A stretch of DNA of 35,713 nucleotides from Pyrenochaeta sp. MPI-SDFR-AT-0127 (GCA_020747015.1 JAGTJM010000128.1:1-35713); one strand, 5' to 3'. Shown: positions 22,401-33,780, numbered from the stretch's first letter. Translations and numbers: made by a program. The notes: a model not told the origin generated them from the letters alone.

Positions 22401-24352
22401 CGTTAGAAACACCACCTAAGAAGGGGACGCAGGCGGCCGAGGCTAGGAAGTAGGCCGCAGAAGAGGAATTCTGGCGGTAGAGGAAGATGCGGACCATAGA
22501 CCTCTAAGGCCCGTTAGAGAGGTTAGCGGGAGAGGGATCCAGGTTTAGGGGCTTATAACAGTAGGTTATCGAAGTGGTTATATAATAGAAGAGTCCGATC
22601 GTAGTAATTATAGCTATGGGGGCAGGTAAGAGTATACTATTTATGCTGCCAGCATTATATTCCACGGGCGTTATAGTAGTAATCGTCCTACTACTTTCGT
22701 TGAAGGGGCATTTAAAGGACTGGTGCACTAAGCCTAGGATTAACTGTGTTGAGTAGGATAGCTATAAGCCGCATAAGTAGGCGTTAGTAGTGTTGGTAAC
22801 GCCTAAGAAAGTAGTTAGCCGAGGATTTGGCAATTTTATCTACCGCTAGTAGGCGATAGGACGTTTAGACTAGATCGTTATTAACGAATGCTATATCGTA
22901 TTAGACTACACTAAAAGCTGGAGGACGCGCATATTAGGGCTGCGGGACTTAGTTAAGGCAGAGACACAGCTAGTGTACTTAATAGCGACGTTACAGCTAA
23001 AGGAGGAAGGCTAGTTTATCCAGTTAATAGGCTTGCCGCTAAAAGAATAGTGCTAGTGGTTCTAGGAACCTACTACGCGGCCGAACGTCGTATACTAGGT
23101 TTACTAGTACGACTGTAGAGAGGAGGATAAAAGCGAGGTAGTAGCGCGGCTTATAGAAGAGAAGAAGCGTTAGTACCTAATACCTAGCTAGATTATCGTG
23201 TACTGCGACACGGTGCAAAAGACAGTTAACTACGTAATAATACTAGGGTGTATTTACTACCACCGCAGGGTCGGAAGCTAGGAGGAAAAGGCTGAGCTGG
23301 TGCGTTAATTAATAGAAGGATACTAGTAGGTATTCACCGCAACTAACGCGCTAGGGTTAGGAGTAGATAGACTAATAATCTAGGCCGTAATCTACACTAG
23401 GCCGCTAAAGAAGATGCGAGATTATGCGTAGGAGAGTAGGCGGGCAGGGCGGGACAGGGAAAAGAGCGAGGCTATTATTATTATAGGAGCCACGTATAAT
23501 TAAGGGGGCCAAAGATAGGTAGGTAGCTAGGGCCAAGATATAGAGGAAGAGATACAGGTATTAGTTATTAGGGAGGGCTATATAAGGGTAGTATTAGACC
23601 GGGAGATAGATAGGAGGAAGAATAGGAAAGGCTATAAAGAGGGCGAGGAGCGCTGTAACTAATACCGCGAGCGTTTAGTAGTAAGAGAGAGCGTCAGCGT
23701 AGAGGGAGACGGATAGGAAGGGGAAGCGCTATAGTAAAGAGAAGAGCAGGAGAGAGGCGAGTTCGAACAGGAGAGTAGAGCGCGGAGAGCGTTAGCGCGC
23801 AGAGAGATAGCTATGCAGTTAGAAGAATAGTTAGCGGTAGAAGAAATAGAAGAGCGGTTAGAGGTATAGAAGGAGGGCTACTAATAGTGTCGGGTGTAGG
23901 GCGAGGGGGGGTTATAAGGGCATCAGCTCGCCGACTGTACAGAAATAGATACAGCTGAGATCCGGAAGGGAATCGAGAGGATCGAGGATTTAGTACATTA
24001 GGAGAAATTCGCGTATTATTTCTAGTATAGGGTACCACAGGCGATATACGAGAGCTTCGAGAGCTATATAGATAGAGGGTAGAGGAAGAAGACGGGGGTA
24101 AGTTATTAGTACTAGGGCGTATTAATTACGTCTATTATAGCGATTTAGGTAAGGTAGGGAGAGGAGTTTAATAGTTAGATTATAGGGTGGATAGTAGAGG
24201 AGGGGATTTAGTAGAGCGGGTAGGTAGAGTTTAGGAAGGCGGTAGCGTAGATAGGGACGAAGATCCGGTAGGGCGGGATAGAGAGTAATAAAATATATTA
24301 GGTATTTTAGGCATTTTTAGCATATATAGAGGGGAGAGGCGGATTATCATAG
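19480..24352 (+). pseudogene. OrsD-RecQ helicase gene, copy B (telomere-linked-helicase type), RIP-mutated
   Basis: The order is complete. The OrsD-like N-terminus reads LPVYSISVCKIHY, then REDIIVAVAAFL, and RRLKYI near EHYR. A Glu-rich tract covers 20,700-20,810. The central domain has ERYILALLLSLLDHQLKDND, VLRLRTYSMTIRFNTNADRV, IFIEDGLIVYVTRYYKGIRA and VGELIFYYL. The RecQ-type helicase at 22,500-23,520 has motif I MGAGKSILFMLPALYSTGVI (22,615), motif II INECYIVLDY (22,880; expected DECH), LVYLIATL, IVYCDTV, ATNALGLGVD (about 23,340) and motif VI ESRRAGRDREKSEAIII (23,431). The tail reads GHQLADCTEIDTAEIRKGIE and VPQAIYESFESYIDRG, with Cys positions turned to Tyr, and ends at TAG 24,350-24,352. 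Genes of this kind are ATP-dependent 3'-5' DNA helicases often linked to telomeres in fungi. Dozens of in-frame TAG/TAA make this copy dead. Confidence 0.9.
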
Positions 24353-24827
24353 AAAATAAGTAATAGGAGAGAGGGTTTTGTTAACGTAATTAAGAGGAGG
24401 TAGAGAAAGAGGGGAGGACGAATAAAACGTAAGAAAGAATTAAGTTAAGTTCCGCCCTAGCTAGATTAGAATTCAGAGTAGTAATAAGAAAGTATATATA
24501 TAGCTAAACCTTAGGTTAGGAGAAGCCGGGATAAGGGTATTATAGACTAACTTGCGGCTAGGTTAGATTAGAAGTTAGAATAGTAGAAACTAACTTGCGT
24601 CCCTATCTAATCAGAAGTCAGAAACGAGCTAGTAGGGCGGCATACAGAGTAATATAATATACTAGGTGTTTATAGTATTTATAGCATATATTAAAGGAAC
24701 TAGCAGCGTAGTAGAGGAGGAAGGGTAGACTAGATTACTACTAGAGAAAAGGAGAGTACGACTAGAGACTAACTTTTACTTAATAGTTAAGTAAAAGTTA
24801 GAATATATAAAATAGACACGGAAGGTT
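24353..24827. other. Flank of copy B with a duplicated helicase tail fragment and a hairpin
   Basis: At about 24,630-24,690 the plus strand reads GGIQSNIIY, then VFIVFIAYI, a second version of the last helicase residues GGIESNKIY ... AFLAYI at 24,273-24,330. So part of the gene's 3' end is duplicated roughly 360 bases downstream. A perfect hairpin lies at 24,769-24,801. No gene. Confidence 0.6.
24769..24801. repeat. Perfect 15-bp inverted repeat with 3-base loop
   Basis: Arms CTAACTTTTACTTAA and TTAAGTAAAAGTTAG surround TAG without a mismatch, in a region otherwise full of transitions. It may be the end of a small element or a structure-forming site. Confidence 0.9.
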
Positions 24828-24975
24828 CCCCTAACCCGTAGAAGGCCCCCTAACCTATAAAAATCCCCTAACCTATAAAAGTCCCCTAACCTATAGAAGA
24901 CCCCCTAGCCTATAGAAGGCCCCCTAACCTATATAAGATCTCCTAACCTATATAAGATCCCCTAACCTATATAGG
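24828..24975 (+). repeat. Tandem repeat of 18-20-bp units (CCCCTAACCTATA-nAAG)
   Basis: About eight head-to-tail units begin CCCCTAACC or a close variant and continue TATANAAGN. Most units contain CCCTAA, the C-rich strand of the common fungal telomere hexamer, but spaced by about 12 other bases, so it is a minisatellite rather than a telomere tract. Confidence 0.88.
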
Positions 24976-25816
24976 AAAGGTATATTAGGAAGAATACAGT
25001 AGAACCCGTATAAGAGTATAAAGAGAGATATTAAAGGAAACGAGGTAGGTAGTTAGCCTATTGGTATAGAACGCGAAGCGTAATAGAGGGGAGGGTAGTA
25101 GGCTATCTAGTGCAGGGAAAGAAGCTAAGCGCAGCGGGATAAAAGAGTAAAGGTAAGGAAGAAAGGGTAGGTAGAGGGCCCGTTAGGTATTATAAAGAGA
25201 AGAGAGGGCAGCCGTAAAGTATAGAAGAAGGGGGAGGGAGTATAAAGTTCTATTTGGGTCGGAACTAAAATTAGAAAGATAACACCAACCTAGTCTATAG
25301 AATAAGAAGAGAGATACGCGTAAGGTATTACACGAAGAGGTATTATAAGAAAGAGAGAAGTATATAGAGAACCGCTTAGGTTAGGAGATAAATAGGATAA
25401 AGGCAACCGCTTAGATTAAAAGAAGAAGAAGGAGAAGAAGAAGAATAGTAGGGGGATAAAATTATAGAAAAGGAAAATATATAAGAAAAGGGAAAGAGAA
25501 AGAAGTAGATAAATATAATAGTAGAGTTATTAGTATAGTAGATTAGTAAAGTAGGAATTAAATAGAAATAAAAATATAGAATAATAAAATAGTATAAGAG
25601 TTAGAGATAAGATAAAAGGAGTTAGATTTAAATAGAGAAAGAAATAAATAGTATAGTAGACGTAGAGTAGGTAGAGGTAAGGGTAGGAAGGAGGAAAATA
25701 AAAATATTAAAGAATAAGGTAGAATTTATAGAATAAAGATAGATAGAGAAAATATTATATTATAGGATAGAGAGTTATTAAAGGAGAAGAAGAGTATATA
25801 GAGAGAAATTATATTA
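24976..25816 (+). other. Purine-rich RIP-altered segment, no gene
   Basis: The plus strand is almost entirely A and G over long stretches (GAAGAAGAAGGAGAAGAAGA near 25,420). No frame shows family motifs. It may be the decayed long non-coding flank of an element. Confidence 0.45.
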
Positions 25817-25859
25817 TAGGGTGTAAACAGGTGTTTGGGGTTCGGGTTAGGGCTAGAAT

Positions 25860-26050
25860 TTTTGCCCCTAGGGGTGAAACCTCTTCTAACAGTAAGTTTA
25901 ACGAGTAGAAATTCTTACCCCTAGGGGTGAAACCTCTTATAATAATAAGTTTAATAAGTAGAAATTCTTACCCCTAGGGGTGAAACCTATTACAGCGATA
26001 AGTTTAATGAGTAGAAGTTCTTACCCTAGGGGTGGAACCTCTTATAACGG
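25860..26050 (+). repeat. 53-bp tandem repeat carrying the palindrome CCCCTAGGGG
   Basis: The 10-bp palindrome recurs at 25,865, 25,918 and 25,971, with a nine-base version at 26,024, an exact 53-base period. Each is followed by TGAAACCT or TGGAACCT and, about 20-25 bases on, AGTTTAA(C/T)(G/A)AGTAGAA. About four copies. Single palindromes recur at 26,142, 28,865 and 28,919, linking the array to the neighbouring possible element. Confidence 0.92.
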
Positions 26051-26136
26051 TAAGAAAATTAATAGTAAGAAAAGGTAGGTATATAGTCGCATTCCTACAG
26101 CCTTACGACTTAGTGCAGCGTGTAATGGCTAAGGTC

Positions 26137-28933
26137 GTTTACCCCTAGGGGCTAAACTAGCCTAACTGAGATTCGTCAGGTCACGTCCGGTCCTTTACAC
26201 CTGGGGGTAAGATGCGCTATTAGTATAAAGCCTACTCTCCTAAATTATATCGCCTTATCCTCTTAGAACACTAATAATAAAGTGTAAATCCAACTCTTAA
26301 CCTACGAAGTTAGTAAAATAACCCTAAATTAGCGAAAATAATTCCACGCGAAGTAGGCCGCTATCTACCTTTTAAGACGTTGAATCTGCACGTATTTAAG
26401 CTAAGCTATATCGTTTAGCAACTGTATAATTTCCTATTAATGCGCTTACACCAACCTAGAGTATTAGTACGAATAGACCTATAGACTATAAATATATCCA
26501 AACGTTATATCGTATATTTATATAAAATAGCGGAGTTAAACGTAAATCGTAGGATAATTATCTTCTAGTCTTATATATACGGTAAGAGGTAGAGAGGATA
26601 ATAAGTTACCTTAAAGAGAAAGAATTAAACTAAGATAGCATAGGCTTAGCAATATTAGAATGGCCTTTATTTAACGACTAGACGTTAGTAAATAGAGGAA
26701 TAGCTGAACTTATAGCTAGTTAATATCGCGCAGATGCCTTAAGGGAATACGTATGCTGGATGGGTTCTAGTAATAAAGAATTATAGTGGGTCTGCGATAT
26801 CTATAATAAAGGTATATATCCTACCTAGCTTACTCTATTTATATAAGTACTAATATAAAGTAGACACTTTACCCTACGACCTTAATATAAAGCTTCGAGT
26901 GAACCGACGCGACCTAACGTTATAAGATACCTACGGTTAAATATGGAGACAATTGGCCATAATGTCTACTGTAGACGATAGCCTATTTTAAGGAACTAAC
27001 TCTTAGATAGAGTGTAAGATGCTTAAGGCCCTTGGGCTTAGTAGCCTAGTTAAGTTTCCTATCCGTCGACTGGTCACGCTTTGGAAGAATGCTAATTAGA
27101 GGTCTATGATTATACGCTGGTGTGAGACTACGCTTGGTTAAGCTACATTTATAATCTTAACGTAGGAGTGGATGGTAAGCTATAGAATAGATGATGTAAG
27201 TCTCTAAAATAATGTATATATATATAATATACTAAGCATAGAGTCTCTAGTATTAGTTTGCTACCTTTGACTATATACTTAACGTTGTTTTACGACTATC
27301 TAATAGTAACCCTAAATGTGTTACTACCGCTAACTAGATTAAGCTAGCGGATCTTCCGCGAGACCGTACGATTGAAAACGTGCAGGAGCTGTTCTACCTA
27401 AGCTAAGAGGGTAGCTATAATATTAATTACTTAGGAAGCTAGAGAGATAGCTTCTTAGCTATACTTAATAGTGACGCTTATTACTACGCCTACGACCTTA
27501 TAGCTTTTGCCGCGGATATTTCGTTTCTAGATGTGCACACGCTCCTTAAAACTATAAAAGAGAATAGAAGAATTATAATATAAGTCCTGTCTTATGTAGT
27601 ACTGTGGCTAAACTCTAATCCTACTAAGGTTAGTGATCATGAGAATAATAAGCCTTCCCTTCAAAAGACTTCCTTCCAGCTTTAAAGAATTACTGGGGCG
27701 AGTGAGCAGAAAAACAATCGTTATTCTTAACGCAACGTGTTAGATTTTGTAAGGGGACATATTGCCTAATTTAAGGACCCTGCGACCAGGCCTATCTTAA
27801 TTAGTTTCCAGCCAACAGCGGCGATTATTACTTAAGGCGATTCACGAACGAGCCTTGGAGGAGTTTACTAAGTATCGTCCACGATGCCGTAGGCCTAAGC
27901 TTCCCAAGCTAAGAATTCCTCTCCTTCAGCCCTCGCGATTGCGATGAAGCTGCCCCCAGGGCCGGATCTACTATCGCAAAAGCTATATGTGCGTTGATAG
28001 ATCGCGTACCCAAAGTAAACGGAACCCTACTCTTAACAGCGAACAGGCGCTTAGCGCACTACGTTCTAAGCTCGGTTCATTGGTGGAGGAGTGGGCAGCT
28101 CGGTATTCCCAAGACACGTTTAACGCGCAATTAGACAGAGATATAACGCCATAGTTGGTATCTTCGGAGCAGTCGGCGCGTGATGAGTACGAGAACCAGG
28201 CGAGTCTATCCCGATTGGCAGTAGATTTCGAACAAGAGAACCATGAACGATTACCCTCGCCTACCGTAGCGCGCTCTACGTGTCCTCCTGCTGTTTCCCC
28301 ATTAACGGAGCTGCGAGTCCATATAGGGTAGGGGAGGACGCGGATAGGCGTAGCCAAAATCGCGACAGTGAGTGTCGAGAAAGGATGTAAGAGTAAGAGA
28401 ATATAGGTTGCGAAGGGGCTGTAACTGGCCGTAGCCGTTCTAAGTATACAAACTTTCGCGAAATCACGGCTGAAGACCTAATAGGAATGAGGAAATTACA
28501 CCGCCAAAGGAAACCTAAGCCTTAACTCGTGCCCTTCGCTCGCCCCTCCTTTCTCAGCGTTAAGATAAGCTCGAAAGGCTAACATCTCAACTTATTATAC
28601 CAAGCACATAGCGAATAACTACTTACAGAGCCGGTTCCTCTTGGAGGCGTGGCCCTACTGCTTAATCCAGCTCTGTAGTGTGAGAATAATAGTAATAAGG
28701 CAGTTTCTTAGAGTCCTGTAGATTAGGCTATCTACCCTTATATAGAATAGACGAGATGGAGAACGCGTGGGCCTATGTAAAGCGTGGCGGCGTGCTTTAT
28801 TATTTCTAATCGGCTTCCTAGTCTGGATTATGAACGTAATTTCCTACACTAGCGCCTCTTTTCACCCCTAGGGGTTAAAGCGTTAGTGCGCTCGGCGTGT
28901 TTGGTGCGTCTAGTTTAACCCCTAGGGGTAGAA
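26137..28933. mobile_element. Possible DNA element bounded by inverted palindrome modules
   Basis: The left boundary reads ACCCCTAGGGGCTAAACTAG at 26,141-26,160. The reverse complement of 28,910-28,929 reads ACCCCTAGGGGTTAAACTAG, one transition different. About 55 bases inside each end is a second, weaker palindrome copy (near 26,202 and at 28,865-28,874), followed by GCGCTA on both sides. Matching motifs and spacing in inverted orientation suggest the two ends of one roughly 2.8-kb element. No target duplication was found and the family is unknown. The interior contains the coding remnant at 27,335-28,470. The rest (26,230-27,330) is severely mutated and unreadable apart from short runs such as KFPIRRLVTLWKNAN. 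Confidence 0.5.
27335..28470 (+). pseudogene. Unidentified coding remnant inside the possible 2.8-kb element
   Basis: The plus-strand frame reads LPRDRTIENVQELFYLS, RDSFLAILNSDAYYYAYDLI, AFAADISFLDVHTLLKTIKE and LSYVVLWLNSNPTKVSDHEN. After a frame change near 27,825 it reads LLLKAIHERALEEFTKYRPR, SEQALSALRSKLGSLVEEWA, RYSQDTFNAQLDRDITP and LAVDFEQENHERLPSPTVAR. Stops are chiefly TAA/TAG where Gln is likely. The C-terminal part is charged with a probable helical region. I recognise no domain; position inside inverted ends suggests an element-encoded protein. A minus-strand open frame at 27,983-28,357 is its shadow. Confidence 0.5.
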
Positions 28934-29004
28934 CGATATTCACTATTGTAATAATTGTCTTAGATACTCAAAGGAATAATTCACGCAGCCTAACCTTTCT
29001 TCTA

Positions 29005-32000
29005 TGACTATGGCTGGAATGTTTGACGATGTACTTACTAACGACGAATTTAATAATTATCTCTTCAATCCCTAAGACATTAGCTGCGATAAGCCTTTTA
29101 ACCTACACTAGGACGAGACTATAGCTAGCAGCGGAGACTCGCAGTATGAAGACCCTTTCTCCCCTCCAGAAGATTAGAGCGACGTTAATCTAGATTCTGA
29201 TTATGAGGATGGGCTACACAGATATTCTAGGTTAGAAGGTAGAGACGATACTATTACGGCGGGCGAGGAGTATTATAGAGGATTAATTATTCTAGTAGTG
29301 ATTATAGGCTAAAGGGTAGGTACTCTTATTCTATATATACTATAGAGCTAATTAGCCTTAGACGAAAAATAGCCCTGCACTTCATTGCGAACACTAAGCT
29401 CCTGATTTTAATGCTGCGCAGGCACTTGAAATGCTGTATAGGCTCTATACTATAGACTATAGAAGTAGAAAAGCGGGCTTAAGAGCGGCTAATGTTAGCG
29501 ATAACTATCTCCCTATATTCTTCCTCGACTATATTAGCATTATTGGCCGGCCACTTAAGCCACTCACTTAGTAAACCGACTATTCTTCGATAACGTTACT
29601 GTTACATTTTAGAACTAGCGGGTATCTTATTCTGGAAAGCATATCTATAGGCTGAATTTTAACTTAGAACATTAAACGTTTCGGCTGGTAATAGTGGCGA
29701 CGAGGGAGGCTTAGTTTATTGTAATACATCCTATCTACCCGACGTTACTAAGCTCTTTTCCTCTGACGAGAACGACGATAGTAATAGGAGAAGTCGTTTA
29801 GTCTAGCGCCCTGCGAACCTACTATGCTTAGGTATTATTATCGTATATTAAGGATATGTTTCTTATTAGCGAGCTTCTTAGCGAGGGGGTAGAGCCTTCG
29901 TGGAATCTTGATGATTAATCTCCTAGACGATTACCTCTAATAAATGGACTGCTTTCCAGAGACTTTTTATAGAGGGCTAGAGAGATTTTGTGGAATAACA
30001 CTCTTTTGACGCCTTCTGGACTAAGAACTAGCCGGCCTTCTATACCTATAATTACGGGGCTAATATCAAGATCGAGGTTAATAGGCTACTAGAGACGCTT
30101 CTAAGGAAACGCGCCTAAGACTAGTAGACGAATTAGAATCTAATAAGGAAGGAGGATATGGGAGGAGGAGTAAGAATGGACTTAGAATCCTAGCTAGGTA
30201 TAGGAGGAGACTCAGCTGCAACTACTATAGATGATTACAGGCTCTGTATACTGAGGGTCTTAACTAGCTACGGACTAAACTAGAGTATAAATACGAACTG
30301 GATTATATTAACTCTATCTCGTACGCCCTTACTATCGACATACATTGCCTTAATGCCTCGTCGCCTAATCTAGAATATAAGTCTGCGCTCTATCTTCTTA
30401 CTAATCGCAACGCTATTACTAGCGAATATAAGCGGAGCTAGGACTTTACCTTCTATCCATTAGTATTCTATCTAGTGTATGGCAATTTTACCTCTCTACA
30501 CCCACCTTCCTTCCTATCTAATAATTTGCTTACGGTTATAAAAGATAATATAAGCTTCTAGAATTAAGGCGCTAACGTCCTCTCTTTTAGGTACTTCTAG
30601 GGGTACTCAAATATTAAGCGCTTAATTCACTACTATCTAGATAATCTTCTTATAGATAAAGGTTTTACTATAGCTGCTCTCACCCTCCCTATATCCGACG
30701 TGAATGCTGCTAAGATTAAAGCTAAGTAATAGCGACTTCTTTAGCGTGTATATAGCGAGCTCTCGCTAGGGATCTAGAATTATCTAAGCCGTTTACCCGT
30801 AAACGGCAGTGAATAGAAGCGGTAATTACGGAAGAGGAACTAGCGTTCTATATAGAATAGGTAGTATCTATAAATGTCTGCCGTCTCGTTCGCGGGCGAC
30901 GATAATTGATATAGTACTGCAACCTATCTTCTAGCTTATGCGGTTTTTCTTAAGGGAGAAGTAACTGTATATCTATATTTTATAATGCTTTCAGCCTTCT
31001 ATTTTCCCTAAAGTTTTAAGCTCGTTTACTAGGGTTTTTAGGCTTATAATAGACGAGATATATAACGATTTGAAGCGAGCGGCTATAAGGGACTTAATTT
31101 AGCCCTTTTAGAAGGTGTCGCAGCGCTAGACTAGCTTAGAAGCTATTACTTTATAGGGTTCAGGAGAGTTTTAATAGGTTCAGTGTTAGGGTCCCTTAGG
31201 ACGTTTAATAGTATTAAGAAGGGGGTATAGCCGTATATTACGCCGCGTATACTAGACCTGCGCAATAGGGCGGGGGAGCTTAATATTACTAAGTAGCCAT
31301 AGATAAAGGACGGCCGGCCTATTCTAATATATATAGCCTCTCTTTTATACTATTACGGGCCTAAGGTCGCTGCTAGTCGCTATAGCTAGCTATAGTTCTA
31401 AGAGCTTAGGGGTAGGTCTATACGCGGGCTAAATAGCGCAGCACGATTCCTTAAGGAGGTATTCTATAACTTATAGAAACTAGAAATAAAGGTATTTGTT
31501 GGCTACTAAGTCCAGCGGTAACTTAATAAGGGTGTAAGAGCGGGTAGTATATTAAGCTAGGATCTAGAGTCTACGCAGCGTCAGCGGACAGTGTTGTAAG
31601 ACTGGATGCAGTCTAAGAATCCTTTCTTGTAGCGGTAGGTAGTAATACTTACTCTCTGATTAAGACGCTAATCGTGCTGTAGGAGCTATGAAACGCTTAT
31701 ATTACCTATAGCTAGAGATACAGCTCCTACTCTAGACTCTATCCCTACTAAGACGCGGAGAGATTTTACGGAAGAGCTTTATTAAGCCTGTATTAATATA
31801 AAGCGGATAGTAAAGGAAGTATTCTCGTCTCTTTATTCTACGTGGTTTTTAATTATCTAGGCCGTTATTAGGCACACTAATACTAGCTATATTACAAAGG
31901 AACAGTAAGTCGGTAGGCTTACGGTGGCAATGCTTTCTAATTGTATTAAGTGGATTCTAGGGACTTATCGTTCTAAGTTAACGTATCGAAAAGTAATTAT

Positions 32001-32950
32001 ACTTATTAGAATTGCGCCGTCTAGGTTAGCGTTAGTAGCTAGGCCTAGTAGCCTTAAGCGTGCTACTATTAAGGCGGACTAGCAGTCGATAAACACAGGG
32101 AAGAAGCGCAAGATTGACTTTGCTATTCTATCCCGTTTACTAGCGTCCCTATACTTATAGATAAGGGATTTACTAAATAGGTAGAGTAGTTTAAAAGGGG
32201 TAACTTAATAATCTTAGAGTACTATTAGGTAGCGCGGAATTGCCTAGTGTAGTGTCTAGGGATCCTCTTTATAATTTAATATTAATAATAGTATTAACTA
32301 TCTACGCTTTATTAGTTACACCTTACGTGCTACTAAATATACGTAGTTTAATAAAGGTGCTAAAAGGGATCTAGAGTTATTAGCAGCCAACCTTATAACT
32401 CAGATACTCTGGTTTTTTAAGCCAGACGCATTTCCGTGGAAAGAAGATAATAGAATAGTGCTTCGTATTCTAGAAATAACGAAAAAGATTAGTAAGTTAG
32501 ACATTAGGATACTTTAGAGTAGTAGCTAATATAGTTTAGGATACTAATAGAGTATAAAGGTATTAGTAACCAAATTCTACAGAGTTAGGGTGGGTAGAAG
32601 TAATAGGAAGCCGGGACAGCCCTCGAAATAACGAGGTAAAGCTATAAGTAAGTAGGAGCTAATAGGGTTACGGAGGAACTCTTAGGGTTAAGGAAGGACG
32701 CAGATAGGTTTATTAGGCGGATTTTCCGTAGCTATAATCGGGCGTAGGTTAAGCGGTGCTCATCGATTATAAGAGAGATCGACTAAGGATATTAGTATCG
32801 CCTATTCCCTATTAATAAGCCGTTTAATTAAATTACTAAGACCGCCTATCCAAAATCGCGTACACTATAGTAACTATCTTCTATCTAGCGAGAGTAGAGG
32901 CTAATTAGACGCTGGCGGCCTCCAGGAGGCCTAATAGATGCTAAGAGGGG
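29005..32950 (+). pseudogene. Large unidentified mobile-element-like coding remnant
   Basis: ATG 29,005 begins MTMAGMFDDVLTNDEFNNYL, followed by an acidic, Asp/Glu/Ser-rich N-terminus (SSGDSQYEDPFSPPED, NLDSDYEDGLHRYSRLEGRD). Further pieces in shifting plus-strand frames are EMLYRLYTIDYRSRKAGLRA, IKRLIHYYLDNLLIDKGFTI, AALTLPISDVNAAKIKAK, RRDI, FNSIKKGV, GRPILIHIASLLYHYGPKVA and SIRGLNSAARFLKEVFYN in one reading, STWFLII, NCIKWILGTYRSKLTYRKVI and FKPDAFPWKEDNRIVLRILE. Stops are mostly TAG/TAA, with several indels. The last part (about 31,700-32,950) may be a second gene. Size, location and mutation fit a decayed transposon, but I cannot name the class: no reverse transcriptase YxDD, integrase or DDE signature is legible. 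Confidence 0.5.
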
Positions 32951-33780
32951 TATATGTGGTTTAGGAGCGTCGCTAAATCTAGAGACGGAAAATTTAGGCG
33001 GCTAGTCTAAAGGTTAAGTAGATAGCTATGAATAGGTCTTACTTTTACTAGGTTAGTGGGTAAGATATAAAAATAGGTATTAATAGTCTTCTAGGTTCCT
33101 CCGCTACGACGCAATTATGCGAAAAAATAGTCCTAAATTGTTTTAGTATCGTAGTTCCTTAGACTATGTAAATAGATATAGATAGAAAGAGCTTTTACCT
33201 ATTCTCTAACTATAGGTAGCTGTTATCTATAGCTGCGTTTTTAGGACGGTCTCCTAAGTGGAAAGGCTGAGTCTAACTAGAAAAACCTCGCTAAAGTGCG
33301 AGATACTATTATGCCCCGCTGCTAAATATAAGTATCTATAGGTAGGATATTAGATATAAGCGTCCGCGGCTTATAAAGTCTTTAGGTCTAGTCTTAGGCG
33401 AAGACTATATAAGGAGGATTATCTACAATATGCTTGTAAGACTACGCTATGTAATTTAAATAGCTGCTAATAGTAAGAGCTATAAAAAGCTAGATAAGAG
33501 GCGTGCTGTGTAGTAACTCGCTATAATTCTTATTCTTATTCTCGTTCTCGCTGCTAAAGTTTATAGTAATATTTATAGCCGGCCTTATTAACTTAGGCCT
33601 AACCTCTCGAGTTTTGCGCGCTTTCTTAGACCTAGTCCTAGTAGGTTTCTTCTCTTTAATTATTCTAGGCTTCTTTTTATATCCTATTCGCTTAATATAT
33701 TATACACGTTCCCTGCGACGGTGTATAGGCTAACCACGGCTCTACTAATAACGCTGCTAGGTCCTAAGGTTAGCTATCTA
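32951..33780. other. RIP-altered sequence, no recognisable gene
   Basis: Continues the mutated block. No frame with a family motif is visible on either strand; a stretch around 33,580-33,720 is comparatively pyrimidine-rich. Confidence 0.35.

Noticed and set aside
24828..24975. True telomere repeat tract
   Set aside because: CCCTAA cores are separated by about 12 unrelated bases; no uninterrupted hexamer array.
25817..25860. Left end of a hAT transposon (TAGGGTGTAAAC-like)
   Set aside because: The sequence is suggestive, but no matching right end with an 8-bp target duplication was found.
25860..26050. CRISPR array
   Set aside because: The whole 53-base unit is repeated, with no unique spacers, and the host is a eukaryote.
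27983..28357. 124-residue minus-strand open frame
   Set aside because: The plus strand of the same bases gives a charged, coding-like reading continuous with upstream sequence; the minus frame is its shadow.
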